Origin: Solirubrobacterales bacterium
GTDB lineage: Bacteria; Actinomycetota; Thermoleophilia; Solirubrobacterales; 70-9
DNA: 39,500 nucleotides
NCBI GenBank assembly: GCA_019694145.1
Contig: JAIBCJ010000008.1
Span: forward strand, 1-39,500
Direction of reading: 5' to 3'
Position 1 is the first letter of the stretch, and each line of letters starts with the position of its first letter. Below the pieces are notes generated by a model, which saw nothing but the letters and a program-made list of their open reading frames with translations, searched no databases and was not told the origin of the DNA. A program made the position numbers and the translations under genes. Shown here in pieces: positions 7,696 to 15,868 of this stretch.

Positions 7696-10047
7696 TCAGG
7701 CCGCGGCGGGATCCGCGATTTCGGGGGCCGGTTCCTCCCCCGGCCAGGCCAGGTCGATCAGCATCTCGGGCGGCGGGGAGGTCACCGAATCGGGGAACTC
7801 GCGGATGATTTCGTAAGAGGTATTCCGCTGGGCGGCCCGGCGACCGGCACGATGGGCGGCGTCGACCAGTTCCTCGACCTCGAGCCGGACTCCGTGCTGG
7901 GAACCGGCCATACGGGAGATGCTCTCCTCCATCAGGGTGCCGCCGAGATCGTTCACACCCCAGTTGAGCGCTTCAGTCGCTCCCGGCAGGCCCATTTTCA
8001 CCCAGCTCGCCTGGAGGTTCGTGACCGACTTGCCGAGCGCGAGGCGGAAGGCCGCGGTGTGCTTGAGGTTCTCGTCGATCGAGATCTCCTCCACCCCGTG
8101 AGTTCGCCCGAGCAGCGTGTTGAACGGAATGAAGCTCAGCGGCACGAATTCGGTGATGCCGCCGGTGCGGCCCTGAAGGTCACGGATCACCTTCATGTGA
8201 CGGGCAAGTTCGCGCGGTTCCTCGATGTGACCGAACATCACCGTCGAGGTCGACTTCAGCCCGGCCCGGTGTGAAGCCTCGATGATCTCGACCCAGCGGG
8301 CCACCGGCAGCTTGTTCGGAGAAATGCGCTGGCGCACTCCGTCGTCGAGCACCTCGGCCGCGGTGCCGGGGGTCGAACCCAGACCGCATTCGATCAGGTA
8401 TTCGAAGACCTCAGACGGCGGCAGACCCGAGACCTCGCACATGTGGTTGATCTCCATCGGCGAGTAGGCGTGGAGGTGGATGTCGGGCGCAACCTGCTTG
8501 GCGAGCTTCAGCCAGCTCCCGTAGGCCTCGAGGTCCAGTTCGGGGTGGATTCCGCCCTGCATGCAGAGCTCGGTCGCGCCGAACTCGACCGCCTCCTCGA
8601 CCCGGCCGATGAACTCCTCCTCGGTCGACTCGTAGGCGTCGGGCGAGCGGCGACCCTGGCCGAAGCCGCAGAAGGCGCAGCCGACCGTGCAGATGTTGGT
8701 GAAGTTGATGTTGCGGTTGACCACGAAGGTGGCCGTGTTGCCGGCCAGTTCGGCCCGCAGTTCGTCGGCGGCGACCCGCATCGCCTCGATTACTTCGGGC
8801 CGGGTCTCGGCGAAGAGCGCGGTCAGCTCGTCCTCGGTCAGTTCTTCCCCCTCGCGGCCCTTGGCGATCGCCTCGATCGCCAGCCCGGGGTCGATCGTCT
8901 CCTCGCTGACCCGGCCGGAGCCGAGCCGCGGAATGAAGCTCCAGTACTTGAGCTTGATCACGTCGAGGACGCCCTGTTCCATCCAATCGGCGTTCATGTA
9001 TTGCGGGTAGACGCAAAGCCGCTCGGTCAGGGCGTAACCCATCGGCTGCAGCTCCTTGCGGACCTGGTGGGGGCTCGGGAAAGGGTGCTCGGGCGAGATG
9101 TGGTCACCGTTGGCGGAGAGCCCCCCGAGGTCGGTTGCCCCGGCCTCGACCAGCTCCGCCCACCAGTCGGAAAGGTTCGGTGGCACCTGGACCCCGACCC
9201 CCGGCATCAGCCGGGCCGTTTCGCGGATCAGGTGCTTCAGGTCCCCGATCGATACCGGGCAGGCCCAGTCCGGCAGCGGGATGGTCGGGCGTCCGGGGTC
9301 GTGGTTTGCCGTTTCTTCGCCGGCCCCGGCTTCGATGCCGGAATCGAGGCTCACGACCGTCCCCGATTCCTTCCAGCGCCGGTCGGAAGCTTCGGCCGCG
9401 ATGTCAGCCGGTTCCTGCCCGTAGTAGCGGGGATGCGGCACGAAGTTCTGGATGATCACTTCCTGGATGTGGCCGTACTTCTGCTGCAGGGCGGCCAGCG
9501 CCTCAAGCGACTCGATCCGTTCTTCCGGGGTCTCGCCGATTCCGACCAGGATGCCGGTGGTGAAGGGAATCTTCAGCTGGCCGGCCGCTTCGATCGTCTT
9601 CAGGCGATGAGCCGGATGTTTGGTCGGCGAGCCGGCGTGAACGGTCTTCATCAGGCGCTCGGAAGACGATTCGAGCATCAGGCCCTGGGAGGCGGTGACC
9701 TCGCGCAGTCGTGCCAGGTCCTCCTTGCCGATTGCGCCGATGTTGGTGTGGGGAAGGATCCCCCGCTCCATCGCCCGTTCGCAGGCCCAGATCACATATG
9801 AGGTGAAGTCATCGTGCCCCCAGGAGCGCAGCTGCTCCTTCACGGCCGGGTTGACTTCCGGCTTCTCGCCGGTCAGGAAGAGCAGTTCCTTGGCCCGCCG
9901 CTTGACCGCCTCGTCCAGCATTCGCTCGACTTCGCCGGGCGGGTGAACATGGGCCTGATGCGTAGCGAAGGCGCAGTACTTGCAGTAGCACTGGCAGGTC
10001 CGCGAAAGCGAGATCGTGTAATTGCGCGAAAAGGTGACCCGACGCAT
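7696..10047 (-). CDS. fbiC: Fo synthase, fused CofG-CofH radical-SAM enzyme
   Basis: 783 aa bifunctional enzyme making the deazaflavin Fo from tyrosine and 5-amino-6-ribitylaminouracil. Two radical-SAM domains are visible. The N-terminal one is CofG-like, with Cys18-x3-Cys22-x2-Cys25 (TCQCYCKYCAF) and FLTGEKPE. The second is CofH-like, with Cys453-x3-Cys457-x2-Cys460 (NICTVGCAFCGFGQG) and ATELCMQGGIHPELDLE. The domain order matches the mycobacterial fusion. It is transcribed away from the cupredoxin gene, with TAGGTT at 10057-10062 and 9 nt to the ATG, so it is probably leaderless. Together with fbiA/fbiD/cofE it completes the path from Fo to polyglutamylated (dehydro)F420. Confidence 0.95.
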   Translation of the reverse strand: MRRVTFSRNYTISLSRTCQCYCKYCAFATHQAHVHPPGEVERMLDEAVKRRAKELLFLTGEKPEVNPAVKEQLRSWGHDDFTSYVIWACERAMERGILPHTNIGAIGKEDLARLREVTASQGLMLESSSERLMKTVHAGSPTKHPAHRLKTIEAAGQLKIPFTTGILVGIGETPEERIESLEALAALQQKYGHIQEVIIQNFVPHPRYYGQEPADIAAEASDRRWKESGTVVSLDSGIEAGAGEETANHDPGRPTIPLPDWACPVSIGDLKHLIRETARLMPGVGVQVPPNLSDWWAELVEAGATDLGGLSANGDHISPEHPFPSPHQVRKELQPMGYALTERLCVYPQYMNADWMEQGVLDVIKLKYWSFIPRLGSGRVSEETIDPGLAIEAIAKGREGEELTEDELTALFAETRPEVIEAMRVAADELRAELAGNTATFVVNRNINFTNICTVGCAFCGFGQGRRSPDAYESTEEEFIGRVEEAVEFGATELCMQGGIHPELDLEAYGSWLKLAKQVAPDIHLHAYSPMEINHMCEVSGLPPSEVFEYLIECGLGSTPGTAAEVLDDGVRQRISPNKLPVARWVEIIEASHRAGLKSTSTVMFGHIEEPRELARHMKVIRDLQGRTGGITEFVPLSFIPFNTLLGRTHGVEEISIDENLKHTAAFRLALGKSVTNLQASWVKMGLPGATEALNWGVNDLGGTLMEESISRMAGSQHGVRLEVEELVDAAHRAGRRAAQRNTSYEIIREFPDSVTSPPPEMLIDLAWPGEEPAPEIADPAAA

Positions 10048-10056
10048 CCGGCTTCC

Positions 10057-10062
10057 AACCTA
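10057..10062 (-). promoter_or_regulatory. -10 hexamer of leaderless fbiC
   Basis: TAGGTT on the minus strand, 9 nt before the ATG at 10047. Confidence 0.5.
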
Positions 10063-10103
10063 CCGCAGTGAACCTTCCGCTTCGGCCCGGCGTAGCACCC
10101 GGG

Positions 10104-10109
10104 TAGTGT
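10104..10109 (+). promoter_or_regulatory. -10 hexamer for cupredoxin gene (leadered)
   Basis: TAGTGT; transcription would start near 10116. Unlike many neighbours this gene has a short leader with a clear Shine-Dalgarno AAGGAGAA at 10138-10145. Confidence 0.45.
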
Positions 10110-10149
10110 GAATGCACTTCCCGTCCATCGACCCCCCAAGGAGAACGCG

Positions 10150-10587
10150 ATGAAAGCTTCATGGAAGTATCTGGTCGTACCGCTTGCGGTTGGAGCCCTG
10201 ATCTTCGCCGGCTGCGGTAGCGACGATTCATCCGACGACAGCGGATCCAGCGACACCACCACAACCCAGAGCCAGCCCGCCGACAACAGTGCCATGGGCG
10301 GACAGGTTCTGAAGCTGGCTGCCGATCCGTCGGGTGCCCTCGCTTATGACACGACCGAGCTGTCCGCCAAGTCAGGCAAGGTCACGCTCGACTTCACGAA
10401 TGATTCGCCGGTCGGCCACGACGTGGTGATCGAGGACTCGAACGGCAAGGAAGTCGGTTCGACCGACGTGATCACCGGGCAGAGCACGACGGCCGAGTTC
10501 ACGGTCAAGCCTGGCACCTACACCTTCTACTGCTCGCTGCCGGGCCACGAGGAAGCGGGAATGAAGGGAACGCTCACCGTCAAGTAG
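10150..10587 (+). CDS. Cupredoxin-domain lipoprotein
   Basis: 145 aa. Lipoprotein signal with lipobox LIFAGC (lipidated Cys22), a Ser/Asp/Thr linker, then a plastocyanin/azurin-like domain. All four type-1 copper ligands are recognisable: His90 (VGHDVV), Cys128 (FYCSLPGH), His133 and Met138. It should sit on the outer face of the membrane and carry electrons or bind copper. The start is ATG 10150, set by AAGGAGAA upstream and by the signal peptide; the in-frame ATG at 10108 overlaps the promoter and is rejected. The redox partner is not evident from neighbours. Confidence 0.9.
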   Translation: MKASWKYLVVPLAVGALIFAGCGSDDSSDDSGSSDTTTTQSQPADNSAMGGQVLKLAADPSGALAYDTTELSAKSGKVTLDFTNDSPVGHDVVIEDSNGKEVGSTDVITGQSTTAEFTVKPGTYTFYCSLPGHEEAGMKGTLTVK

Positions 10588-10596
10588 ACGAAGGGG

Positions 10597-10602
10597 TACC
10601 TT
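10597..10602 (+). promoter_or_regulatory. -10 hexamer of leaderless crcB pair
   Basis: TACCTT, then 9 nt and the ATG at 10612. No fluoride riboswitch fits in the 24-nt gap after the cupredoxin gene. Confidence 0.45.
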
Positions 10603-10611
10603 CCTGCCCTG

Positions 10612-11013
10612 ATGTTTCAGCGCCACCCACTTAGAAAGCTCACTGCGATCTATGTGGGTGGCGTCGTCGGGGCCCTCTTGAGGGTCGGCCTCGCCGAAGC
10701 CTTTCCCCACGCGGTCGATGCCTGGCCCTGGCCCACCTTTGCGGTCAACCTGGCCGGGGCATTCCTGATCGGTTACTTCTTCACCGCGCTCGCCGGTCAG
10801 GCGCCCGACCGGCTGCACCACCCTTTCCTGGCAACCGGGATCTGCGGAACCCTGACCACCTTCTCGACCCTCCAGCTCGAAATCTTCAACATGGTCGACG
10901 GCGGGGAGCCCGGGCTGGCCTTCGCCTACGCGGCCCTCACCGTTGCCCTCGGCTACCTCGCAGTGAGGCTGGGCATCGTGGCCGCCAGACCAGGGCCGGG
11001 GGTTCGGCCTTGA
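10612..11013 (+). CDS. crcB: Fluoride channel subunit CrcB/Fluc (first of pair)
   Basis: 133 aa, four predicted membrane helices. Fluc hallmarks: VGGVVGALLRVGLAE near the N-terminus, PTFAVNLAGAFLIGYF, and GICGTLTTFSTLQLE with the Thr-Thr-Phe-Ser-Thr segment that lines the pore and binds the central Na+. These dual-topology channels export fluoride. It is immediately coupled to a second crcB gene (TTGA overlap). Divergent tandem genes usually make heterodimers in Gram-positive bacteria, each with fixed opposite topology. Confidence 0.92.
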   Translation: MFQRHPLRKLTAIYVGGVVGALLRVGLAEAFPHAVDAWPWPTFAVNLAGAFLIGYFFTALAGQAPDRLHHPFLATGICGTLTTFSTLQLEIFNMVDGGEPGLAFAYAALTVALGYLAVRLGIVAARPGPGVRP

Positions 11014-11381
11014 CCGTCTTTGGTGTGAGCCTGTTCGGCTGGGCTGCGGTCGCCGGGTTGGGCGGGCTTGCGGCCGGCGCCCGCTACCTGCTCGACGCCG
11101 AAATCTCCCGCCGCTCGGACAACCCCTTCCCGGTCGGGATCCTCGTGGTCAACCTGCTGGGCTCCTTCCTGCTCGGCCTCGTCGCCGGCAGCACAATTCA
11201 CGGCCAGGCCCTGGTCATCGTCGCCGGCGGCGTGATCGGCTCGTTCACCACCTTCTCGACCTGGATGCTCGACACCCATCTCCTCGCCTCGGCCGACCTG
11301 GCGAAGCTGGCCTGGCTGAACGTTGCGATCAGCCTGGCCCTCGGCCTCGCCGCGGTCACGCTCGGCCAGGCGATCACCTGA
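11010..11381 (+). CDS. crcB: Fluoride channel subunit CrcB/Fluc (second of pair)
   Basis: 123 aa, four predicted helices. GGLAAGARYLLDAEI, PVGILVVNLLGSFLLGL and GVIGSFTTFSTWMLDT match the Fluc consensus. The start is TTG at 11010 overlapping the upstream stop. It is clearly different in sequence from its partner, as expected for an obligate heterodimer. A hairpin terminator follows at 11403-11427. Confidence 0.92.
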   Translation: MTVFGVSLFGWAAVAGLGGLAAGARYLLDAEISRRSDNPFPVGILVVNLLGSFLLGLVAGSTIHGQALVIVAGGVIGSFTTFSTWMLDTHLLASADLAKLAWLNVAISLALGLAAVTLGQAIT

Positions 11382-11402
11382 GCCGGGCCGCCCCCGACAA
11401 CG

Positions 11403-11427
11403 AAGGGCGGCCCGGAGGCCGCCCTTT
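11403..11427. terminator. Bidirectional hairpin terminator between crcB and aquaporin genes
   Basis: AAGGGCGGCC (11403-11412), loop CGGA, GGCCGCCCTT (11417-11426): a perfect 10-bp stem with a short T run on one side and a short A run on the other. It sits between converging genes. Confidence 0.75.
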
Positions 11428-11471
11428 CGAAACTGCTCGAGTTTTGAGCCCGGCGTGCCGGGCTTGCCGCT

Positions 11472-12224
11472 CTAGGCCTCCGGCGACGGGATCGTCGAGG
11501 GCTTCTTGGCCGGTTCGGACCGGGATCCGTCGTCGACGCCAGGCGCGATCACGAACTTGTAGACCACGAAGGCGAGGACAGCACCGACGATTTCACCGCC
11601 GAGGTAGGGCCAGACACCGCCCCATTCGCCCGAAACGAGGGCGGGGCCGAACCAGCGGGCCGGGTTGACGGCGCCACCGGTCAGCGGAACCAGGATCAGG
11701 CCGACGACACCGAGCGTGAGTCCGATCGCCAGCGGAGCCCAGTCCTTGACCGCACGGACGCCGAGGGCAACCGAAAGCACAGCCAGAACCAGCAGGAAGG
11801 TACCGAGGCACTCGACCACGCCGCCGGCGAAGTTGCCGCTCAGCAGCGGGCTGATCGACACCGCACCGTAGTTGGCGGCGCGCCCTTCGTCTTCCAGCAG
11901 ACCCTTGGTCAGCAGAGCGCCGAGGACACCACCGGAGAGCTGGGCGAGGATGTAGATCACTGCGTCAACCGGGGCGATCTTCTTCATCAGCGCCGCACCG
12001 AGCGTGATCGCCGGGTTGAAGTGACCACCGCTGGGCCCGCCGAAGGCGAATATCAGCGCCGTGAGGATGAAGGCGTAGGTCAGACCGACGACCGCGAAGT
12101 CAGAACCGAATGAGGCGTTATCGCCCACGGCAATGAAAAGCACGCCGACCAGAGTGATTCCGAACACCAGGAAGAACGTTCCCAGCAGTTCGGCGATATA
12201 TGCGGCGAGACCGCGATCTTGCAT
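11472..12224 (-). CDS. Aquaporin / MIP family channel
   Basis: 250 aa, six membrane helices and two NPA half-helices: GGHFNPAITLG in the first half and GGAVNPARWFGP in the second. The Arg after the second NPA is the selectivity-filter arginine. The C-terminal ~20 residues form a charged Ser/Pro/Lys tail in the cytoplasm. Water versus glycerol selectivity is not settled by eye. A Shine-Dalgarno GGGAGG precedes the ATG at 12224 and a -10 hexamer (TAGACT) is 61-66 nt upstream. Confidence 0.92.
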   Translation of the reverse strand: MQDRGLAAYIAELLGTFFLVFGITLVGVLFIAVGDNASFGSDFAVVGLTYAFILTALIFAFGGPSGGHFNPAITLGAALMKKIAPVDAVIYILAQLSGGVLGALLTKGLLEDEGRAANYGAVSISPLLSGNFAGGVVECLGTFLLVLAVLSVALGVRAVKDWAPLAIGLTLGVVGLILVPLTGGAVNPARWFGPALVSGEWGGVWPYLGGEIVGAVLAFVVYKFVIAPGVDDGSRSEPAKKPSTIPSPEA

Positions 12225-12284
12225 GAAGTCAAACCTCCCGTGGCTTGTATCGATTGCGCCCCACCGTTTGCGGCGAGCCGTGGC

Positions 12285-12290
12285 AGTCTA
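12285..12290 (-). promoter_or_regulatory. -10 hexamer of aquaporin gene
   Basis: TAGACT on the minus strand. The leader would be about 50-55 nt and carries GGGAGG before the start. The rest of the 181-bp gap (12225-12405) shows nothing else recognisable. Confidence 0.4.
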
Positions 12291-12405
12291 ACCAGAGCCC
12301 GTTGCCGAACGGTTGGAAGCGCAATACGGGGTCGCATGTTTGGGCCTAGAAATATACGCCGACAAAGGCCCGGTTCCTGCCGCGGGAGGGTCGGGGTGAG
12401 GGTTT

Positions 12406-12726
12406 TCAGTCCAGCAGCCGGGCCGCGAGGCCGGGCAGTTCCCGGGCCATGCGGGACCGGGGAACGACCAGGTCGAGACCGGCTTCCCGGCCCCGGTCGC
12501 GGGTCTCGACGTCGACATGCGAGTAGAAACCGATCGCGGGCGCAGGCAGCTTTGCCACCGCCGCGGGGTCACAGGCTTCGAGATCACAGACGATCAGGTC
12601 GAAGTCGAAATCGGCGGCCACCGGAGGGGTTGGCGCAACCGTCACCTCATGGCCGGCGGCACCGAGCATCCCGCTGACCCGGCTCGAAAGCATCAGGTCG
12701 GGAACAAGGGCGAGCACGCGGGCCAT
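12406..12726 (-). CDS. Receiver-like (Rossmannoid) small protein
   Basis: 106 aa. The pattern of alternating strands and helices (RVLALVPDLMLSSRVSGML, HEVTVAP, FDLIVCDLEACD, PAIGFYSHVDVETRDRGREAGLDLVVPRSRM) resembles a two-component receiver domain. The central Asp (IVCDLEACD) is near the phosphorylation site position, but the acidic N-terminal pair and the Lys are not clear, so it may be a degenerate pseudo-receiver. The start at 12726 (MARVLAL) removes a non-conserved extension. The 120-aa unknown gene lies 20 nt upstream on the same strand, likely one operon. Confidence 0.6.
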   Translation of the reverse strand: MARVLALVPDLMLSSRVSGMLGAAGHEVTVAPTPPVAADFDFDLIVCDLEACDPAAVAKLPAPAIGFYSHVDVETRDRGREAGLDLVVPRSRMARELPGLAARLLD

Positions 12727-12746
12727 TGCGGTTGCCGGACCGGGCC

Positions 12747-13109
12747 TCAGATCGAGCGGCGCTGACGGAACTCTTCGCGCACGCTCTCCGGCCGGCCCCA
12801 CATCTGAACTACCTCGGAGCGGCCTTCACGGACCTCGCGCAGGTTGAGCTCACCGGTGAACCCCTCCTTGTCGAGCCGCCGCAGCACCCCGAGCACCGTC
12901 TGCGGAGCCGCCGCCTTCCCGAAGCTGTGGGCGACCGGAACCCGCCAGTGCCACTCCGCCTGCGAATAAGGCTGGGCGTTGATCAGGCTGAGGTGGACGG
13001 AAGCGTCGATGTATCGGTCTTCGTCATCGATCCGCAGATCGAACTCGAGGTCGGTCCAGTCGGCCGGCAGAGAATCGAGCACATCCTGAAAGTCCTGGGC
13101 GAGTGCCAT
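12747..13109 (-). CDS. Conserved-looking hypothetical protein
   Basis: 120 aa, acidic and cytoplasmic, no signal or membrane segment. N-terminal helix ALAQDFQDVLDSLPADW, then beta strands (LEFDLRIDDEDRYIDASVHLSLI), a conserved-looking WHWRVPVAHSFGKA, and a helical end (GRPESVREEFRQRR). I do not recognise the family. The start at 13109 is supported by TAGGCT at 13118-13123, 8 nt before the ATG; longer frames run antisense to ygfZ and are rejected. Confidence 0.65.
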   Translation of the reverse strand: MALAQDFQDVLDSLPADWTDLEFDLRIDDEDRYIDASVHLSLINAQPYSQAEWHWRVPVAHSFGKAAAPQTVLGVLRRLDKEGFTGELNLREVREGRSEVVQMWGRPESVREEFRQRRSI

Positions 13110-13117
13110 CAGGGCGA

Positions 13118-13123
13118 AGCCTA
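13118..13123 (-). promoter_or_regulatory. -10 hexamer of leaderless 120-aa unknown gene
   Basis: TAGGCT on the minus strand, followed by 8 nt and the ATG at 13109. Confidence 0.5.
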
Positions 13124-13178
13124 GCGCGGCCCGGGTCCGGCTCGCCCCCGGGATGACCCGGCGGGAGTTGGCCCGTCG

Positions 13179-13184
13179 TAGAAT
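13179..13184 (+). promoter_or_regulatory. -10 hexamer of leaderless ygfZ
   Basis: TAGAAT, then TGGCCC and the ATG at 13191. The same 6-nt spacer plus ATG occurs at the FlK-like gene. Confidence 0.55.
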
Positions 13185-13190
13185 TGGCCC

Positions 13191-14159
13191 ATGTCCCCGG
13201 TGACCGAACCCGACCTTGACGCCGAGTACCGGCAGATCCGCGAGGAATGCGGCCTGGTCGAACGGGCCGACCGGGCCTGGCTTGAAGTCACCGGGCCGGA
13301 CGCAGCCGGGTTCCTGCAGAGCCAGGTGACCAACGAGACTGAAGAGCTGGCGGCCGGATCCGGGGTATATGCCGCTCTGCTCGACCGCAAAGGCCACCTT
13401 CAGGCCGAAATGCGAATCCTGCGGCTTGACGGCGAACGCTTTTTGATCGACACCGAGGCAACCACCGGCCCTGCCCTGCTGAAGCACTTCTCGATGTACA
13501 AGATCGGCCGCAAGGTCGAGGTCGGGGAGACCGATCGGGCCCTCTTCTCGCTGATCGGGCCGGCCGCGGTCGAGGTGACCGGCCTCACGCCGGGAAGTGA
13601 AAACGACTTCACCGAGACCGTGATCGCCGGTGCCGGCTGCCTGGTCGTGGTTACCGCGCTCGGGCTGGACGTGATCTGCGATCCGGGCTCCTCGGATGCG
13701 GTCCGAGCCCAGCTCGAAGCTGACCGGGCGGTTCCGGTTTCCGCCGAAGCGGCCGAGATCCTCCGGGTCGAGCGGGGCCGGCCCCGCTTCGGGTTCGACA
13801 TGACCGAAGCCAACATGCCGGCCGAAGCCGGGATCGTCGACCGTGCGGTCAGCTTCACCAAGGGCTGCTACATCGGCCAGGAACCGGTTGCCCGGCTTCA
13901 CTACAAGGGCCGGCCGAACCGTCACCTGCGGGGGCTGAGGCCCGGCGGACCGGTCGCCCACGGGGATCCGGTCCGGCTCGGCGATCGTCAACTCGGAGAA
14001 GTCGGCACCGCGGTCCTCTCCCCCGCATCGGGCCGAATCGCGCTTTCCATCCTTCGCAAGGAGGCCGAGCCCGGCTCGGTGGTCACGGTCGAGACGGAAG
14101 CCGGCGAGGTCGAAGCCGAAGTCGTCGAGTTACCCTTCATCGAAGGGTCCGGGATATGA
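13191..14159 (+). CDS. ygfZ: Folate-binding YgfZ/GcvT-like protein (Fe-S cluster repair/assembly)
   Basis: 322 aa. The YgfZ signature KGCYIGQE is present (about residues 224-231), with its conserved Cys. The N-terminal half is GcvT-like (WLEVTGPDAAGFLQSQVTNE, LLDRKGHLQAEMRI). YgfZ proteins bind tetrahydrofolate and support a subset of Fe-S enzymes such as radical-SAM proteins; true glycine-cleavage T-protein is longer and lacks this motif. The start is ATG 13191 with a -10 hexamer 6 nt upstream. The stop overlaps the start of the acyltransferase gene (ATGA). Confidence 0.88.
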   Translation: MSPVTEPDLDAEYRQIREECGLVERADRAWLEVTGPDAAGFLQSQVTNETEELAAGSGVYAALLDRKGHLQAEMRILRLDGERFLIDTEATTGPALLKHFSMYKIGRKVEVGETDRALFSLIGPAAVEVTGLTPGSENDFTETVIAGAGCLVVVTALGLDVICDPGSSDAVRAQLEADRAVPVSAEAAEILRVERGRPRFGFDMTEANMPAEAGIVDRAVSFTKGCYIGQEPVARLHYKGRPNRHLRGLRPGGPVAHGDPVRLGDRQLGEVGTAVLSPASGRIALSILRKEAEPGSVVTVETEAGEVEAEVVELPFIEGSGI

Positions 14160-15205
14160 GCGAGGTGCGCCGGCAGGGCCTGGGCGGCGGCAAGCTCGGT
14201 GCCGATAGCCCCCTCTTCGGCGGATCCGGCGCTTCGACGAACGGTGATGGCGACCCGGCCGGCGACCGGTTCCGTGAACCCGATGAGCAGCCCGCCTGGG
14301 ATCCGGTTCCCGACGATTTCGCTGAATCACGCGAAGCGGCAGCCGCCGAGGCGAACCGCGCCGCCGAGGAGCTGCTCAAGCTCGGCGACCTGAGGGATCT
14401 GCTCCCGGCCGCCGAGCCCGACCGGGCCCTCGATGACTGGGGCCGCTCCGAAACGGTCGTGTCCCTGATGGAACCGCTGCTCAACTTCTACTACCGGTAC
14501 TGGTTCCGGGTCGAGGTGGAAGGCCTCGAGAACGTCCCTTCCGAAGGCGGCGCCCTGATCGTCTCGAACCACTCCGGAGCCCTGCCTCCGGATGCCCCGA
14601 TGATCATGCAGGCGATCCGCAACGAACATCCGGCCCCGCGTCCGCTTTACATGCTCGGCGAGCATTGGTTCAAGGGCTACCCGGGCGTCTCGATGCTGGT
14701 CAACAAGATGGGCCTGGTTCCCGCCCATCGCGAAAACGCGCAGCGGCTGCTCCACGACGAGGGCCGCCTCGCGGTCGTATTCCCGGAGGGGCAGAAGGGG
14801 ACCCGCAAGGTCTACTGGCAGCGCTACAAGCTTCGCCGTTTCGGTCGCGGCGGGTTCGTGCGGACCGCGATTCGGGCCCGGGTGCCGATCGTGCCGGTGG
14901 CCGTGATCGGCGCCGAGGAATCAGCGCCGATATTCGCCCACTTCAAGCTTCTTCAGAAGCTCTCCGGGCTGATCTACTTCCCGCTCACCCCTTCGTTCCC
15001 GCATTTCGGCCTGCTCGCGCCGTTGATGTACCTGCCCTCGAAGTTCAGGATCCGTTTCATGGAGCCGATCGACATGGCCGAATTCCCGGTCGAGACGATC
15101 GACGATCCGGCCGAGATCCAGGTGATCAGCGAACGGATCAGGGCCCGCATCCAGCATCAGCTGGAAGAGATGCTCGACGCGCGCGAATCGGTCTGGACCG
15201 GTTGA
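14156..15205 (+). CDS. PlsC-type lysophospholipid acyltransferase
   Basis: 349 aa. The first ~95 residues are Gly/Asp/Ala-rich and probably disordered. The acyltransferase domain follows, with VSNHSGALPPDAPM in place of the usual HX4D (here His-x6-Asp, an actinobacterial variant I believe is common), RPLYMLGEHWF, and the substrate-binding VVFPEGQKGTRK. C-terminal strands IVPVAVIGAEES and IRFMEPIDM match the family. It would acylate a lysophospholipid or a related glycerolipid at the membrane. It is translationally coupled to ygfZ by a 4-nt overlap. Confidence 0.85.
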   Translation: MSEVRRQGLGGGKLGADSPLFGGSGASTNGDGDPAGDRFREPDEQPAWDPVPDDFAESREAAAAEANRAAEELLKLGDLRDLLPAAEPDRALDDWGRSETVVSLMEPLLNFYYRYWFRVEVEGLENVPSEGGALIVSNHSGALPPDAPMIMQAIRNEHPAPRPLYMLGEHWFKGYPGVSMLVNKMGLVPAHRENAQRLLHDEGRLAVVFPEGQKGTRKVYWQRYKLRRFGRGGFVRTAIRARVPIVPVAVIGAEESAPIFAHFKLLQKLSGLIYFPLTPSFPHFGLLAPLMYLPSKFRIRFMEPIDMAEFPVETIDDPAEIQVISERIRARIQHQLEEMLDARESVWTG

Positions 15206-15220
15206 CGCCACACAGTCAGG

Positions 15221-15226
15221 TAGTTT
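15221..15226 (+). promoter_or_regulatory. -10 hexamer of leaderless lipoprotein gene
   Basis: TAGTTT, then 7 nt and the GTG at 15234; it supports that start. Confidence 0.5.
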
Positions 15227-15233
15227 TCAGGCT

Positions 15234-15710
15234 GTGAGGGGAATCCGGGTCACAGCCTTCGCCCTGCTGGCTGCAACTGCCGCGATCGCCGGCTGCGGCT
15301 CATCGACCCACGAGAATGAACCGCGCCCGCCGGTTCCAACCGTGGTCAGCATTTCGGTCGGCAAGGACACGATCGACGCCAAGGCGGCCATCGGCCGCGG
15401 AGTCGGCGAGCCGGGGCCCCGCCAGCCGTACCTCAACCAGAACCGGACCGCCCCCCAGAACCAGGCCGATCGCAAGGCCCCGGCCGTCGTGAACTTCGCG
15501 ATCGCGAACCTGACCGACCGGGCCACAGTTCTTCGCATGCAGGGCGAGGTCAGCCGGACCGTGGCCCTGACCCCGGGCGGCTCCGGCTCTTTCATGATGG
15601 CCCTGCCGACCGGCATCTACCGGTTCAGTTCGCCGGCCAGCAGCGACACGGCCCTTCTGAACGTGGGCCCCAGCCGGGTCTCCTCCGGCGGGGACCTGCT
15701 CCTTCCCTGA
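15234..15710 (+). CDS. Small lipoprotein, function unknown
   Basis: 158 aa. N-terminal signal with lipobox AIAGC (lipid anchor at about Cys21). A Pro-rich linker leads to a beta-rich domain with segments VVNFAIANLTDRATVLRM and GGSGSFMMALPTGIYRFSSP, the layout of cupredoxin-like or fibronectin-like folds, but no copper ligands are visible. Start GTG 15234 with a -10 hexamer 7 nt upstream. A two-hairpin repeat element lies right after the stop. Confidence 0.72.
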   Translation: MRGIRVTAFALLAATAAIAGCGSSTHENEPRPPVPTVVSISVGKDTIDAKAAIGRGVGEPGPRQPYLNQNRTAPQNQADRKAPAVVNFAIANLTDRATVLRMQGEVSRTVALTPGGSGSFMMALPTGIYRFSSPASSDTALLNVGPSRVSSGGDLLLP

Positions 15711-15718
15711 TCTCACGG

Positions 15719-15797
15719 CAGTCGGGCCGGTCTTCGCCGGCCCTCCCATTGAAACCCGCCGTCCCACCGAAGCAAAGAATGGATGGGACGGCTCCGC
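15719..15797. repeat. Two-hairpin intergenic repeat, copy A (upstream of ccr)
   Basis: Hairpin 1: GGGCCGG (15724-15730), 6-nt loop TCTTCG, CCGGCCC (15737-15743). Hairpin 2: GCCGTCCCA (15758-15766), 17-nt loop, TGGGACGGC (15784-15792). Shared flanks are AACCCGCC before and GGCTCCG after stem 2. Compared with copies B and C, stem 2 has changed on both arms together. Confidence 0.8.
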
Positions 15798-15823
15798 TTG
15801 AATACTGCCCGGGTAGGTACCAT
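15798..15823 (+). promoter_or_regulatory. Possible ccr promoter
   Basis: TTGAAT at 15798-15803 and TACCAT at 15818-15823, 14 bp apart (shorter than ideal); TAGGTA at 15814 is an alternative -10. It lies directly after repeat copy A. Confidence 0.3.
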
Positions 15824-15868
15824 TCGGCGGAACTTCCACGTCCCACCGAAACCCCCGAGAGGAACGAA

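Noticed and set aside
12406-12726. Active response regulator
   Set aside because: The receiver-like fold lacks clear acidic pocket and Lys residues and has no output domain or kinase next to it, so only the fold is claimed.
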